Position numbers and translations under genes: made by a program
Shown here: positions 63,829 to 64,000 of the stretch, piece after piece
Layout: each line of letters begins with the position of its first letter
Numbering within the stretch: the first letter of the stretch is position 1
Origin: Eubacteriales bacterium
Lineage (GTDB): Bacteria; Bacillota; Clostridia; Oscillospirales; Acutalibacteraceae
Length of the DNA: 64,000 bases
Assembly: GCA_029225565.1 (NCBI GenBank)
Contig: JAQXWS010000038.1
Location: 38,507 to 102,506, forward strand
Reading direction: 5' to 3'
Notes under the pieces: model-generated
What the model was told of the DNA's origin: nothing
Seen by the model: the letters and a program-made list of their open reading frames with translations, nothing else
The model's database searches: none

Positions 63829-64000
63829 CAGCGTGTAGAAAAAGTTAAATTATAAATTCCTACACGCTGACAGACTTCGAGAAATGGGATTGAATTTCGT
63901 TTTCTTGCGAGGGAAGATGTATGCTTATACCTCGACTGAGCAAAAAACGAAAAACGCCAAAAGCGGCTTAGATTCATCATTAGATGTCTAAGCCGCTTTT
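63829..64000 (+). repeat. Dispersed 172-nt structured repeat, copy B (cut by window end)
   Basis: Same element as 30599-30770, plus strand. Begins CAGCGTGTAG right after the terminator T-run and runs to the last base in the 13-bp terminator-like stem. The small internal hairpin reads GTAT-GCTT-ATAC, where copy A has GTAC-GATG-GTAC: a C-G pair replaced by T-A. Confidence 0.85.

Noticed and set aside
63695..63860. A stop-free stretch reading into the second repeat copy with a protein-like composition
   Set aside because: No start codon with ribosome site, and it runs through a terminator hairpin and the non-coding repeat. Could be a decayed gene end, but not supportable.

Overview
The window looks like chromosomal DNA of an anaerobic, low-to-moderate GC Firmicute of class Clostridia, probably a gut Ruminococcaceae/Oscillospirales member. 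The evidence is a CtsR-McsA-McsB-ClpC heat-shock operon together with RuvC (Bacilli normally lack RuvC), ECF-transporter genes beside truA, a Clostridia-type second type II topoisomerase, SecG, a SigH-like sigma factor, and purine-rich Shine-Dalgarno sites in front of most genes. The assignment is an inference from gene content.

Layout. 1-8.5 kb (minus strand): partial ruvX, a class A penicillin-binding protein, a DnaQ-like exonuclease with a zinc ribbon, secG, and a parE-parC topoisomerase pair. 8.7-13.7 kb is an accessory stretch: tRNA-Trp with a duplicated 3' end and a GC-rich insert, a single-chain MmeI-like restriction-modification protein, and a secreted metallophosphoesterase. 13.7-14.3 kb holds tRNA-Lys and a Gly-Arg-His-Gln tRNA cluster. 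14.4-27 kb (minus) is a long housekeeping run: ruvC-ruvA-ruvB-glmM-methyltransferase-ecfA1-ecfA2-ecfT-truA-DUF5711-cvpA-pgsA-clpE. 27-30.2 kb carries gdhA and two less-known genes. 30.8-35.3 kb is the ctsR-mcsA-mcsB-clpC operon with a recognisable CtsR box. 35.5-39.9 kb is an ilvB-ilvH-leuC-leuD operon ending in an unknown gene. From 40 kb most genes are on the plus strand: ychF, a sigma factor and a zinc-ribbon protein, two tRNA-Ser genes, and an arginine operon argC-J-B-D-F-carA-carB behind tandem ARG boxes. 54.2-59.1 kb pairs a purine-nucleoside-binding-type lipoprotein with a divergent nucleoside phosphorylase / isomerase / deaminase operon that reads as salvage of methylthioadenosine or 5'-deoxyadenosine. 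59.5-62.4 kb is an AT-rich cassette of GtrA-like membrane proteins, one fused to a HAD phosphatase, followed by a metallo-beta-lactamase-fold hydrolase. The end of the window has a reverse-transcriptase remnant, tRNA-Thr and tRNA-Asp, and a small membrane protein.

The most unusual points are: (1) the last gene of the arginine operon encodes carbamoyl-phosphate synthase large subunit fused in frame to a divergent diaminopimelate epimerase; (2) a 172-nt repeat occurs twice (30.7 kb and 63.9 kb), each time in the same orientation directly after another gene's terminator, with one base-pair covariation in a predicted hairpin; (3) two tRNA genes (Trp and Thr) have duplicated 3' ends separated by short structured inserts; (4) the GtrA/GtrA-HAD/MBL cassette; (5) a BMP-type lipoprotein whose binding fold is interrupted by about 190 residues of beta-grasp repeats. 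No CRISPR array, rRNA, complete insertion sequence or replication origin was seen.
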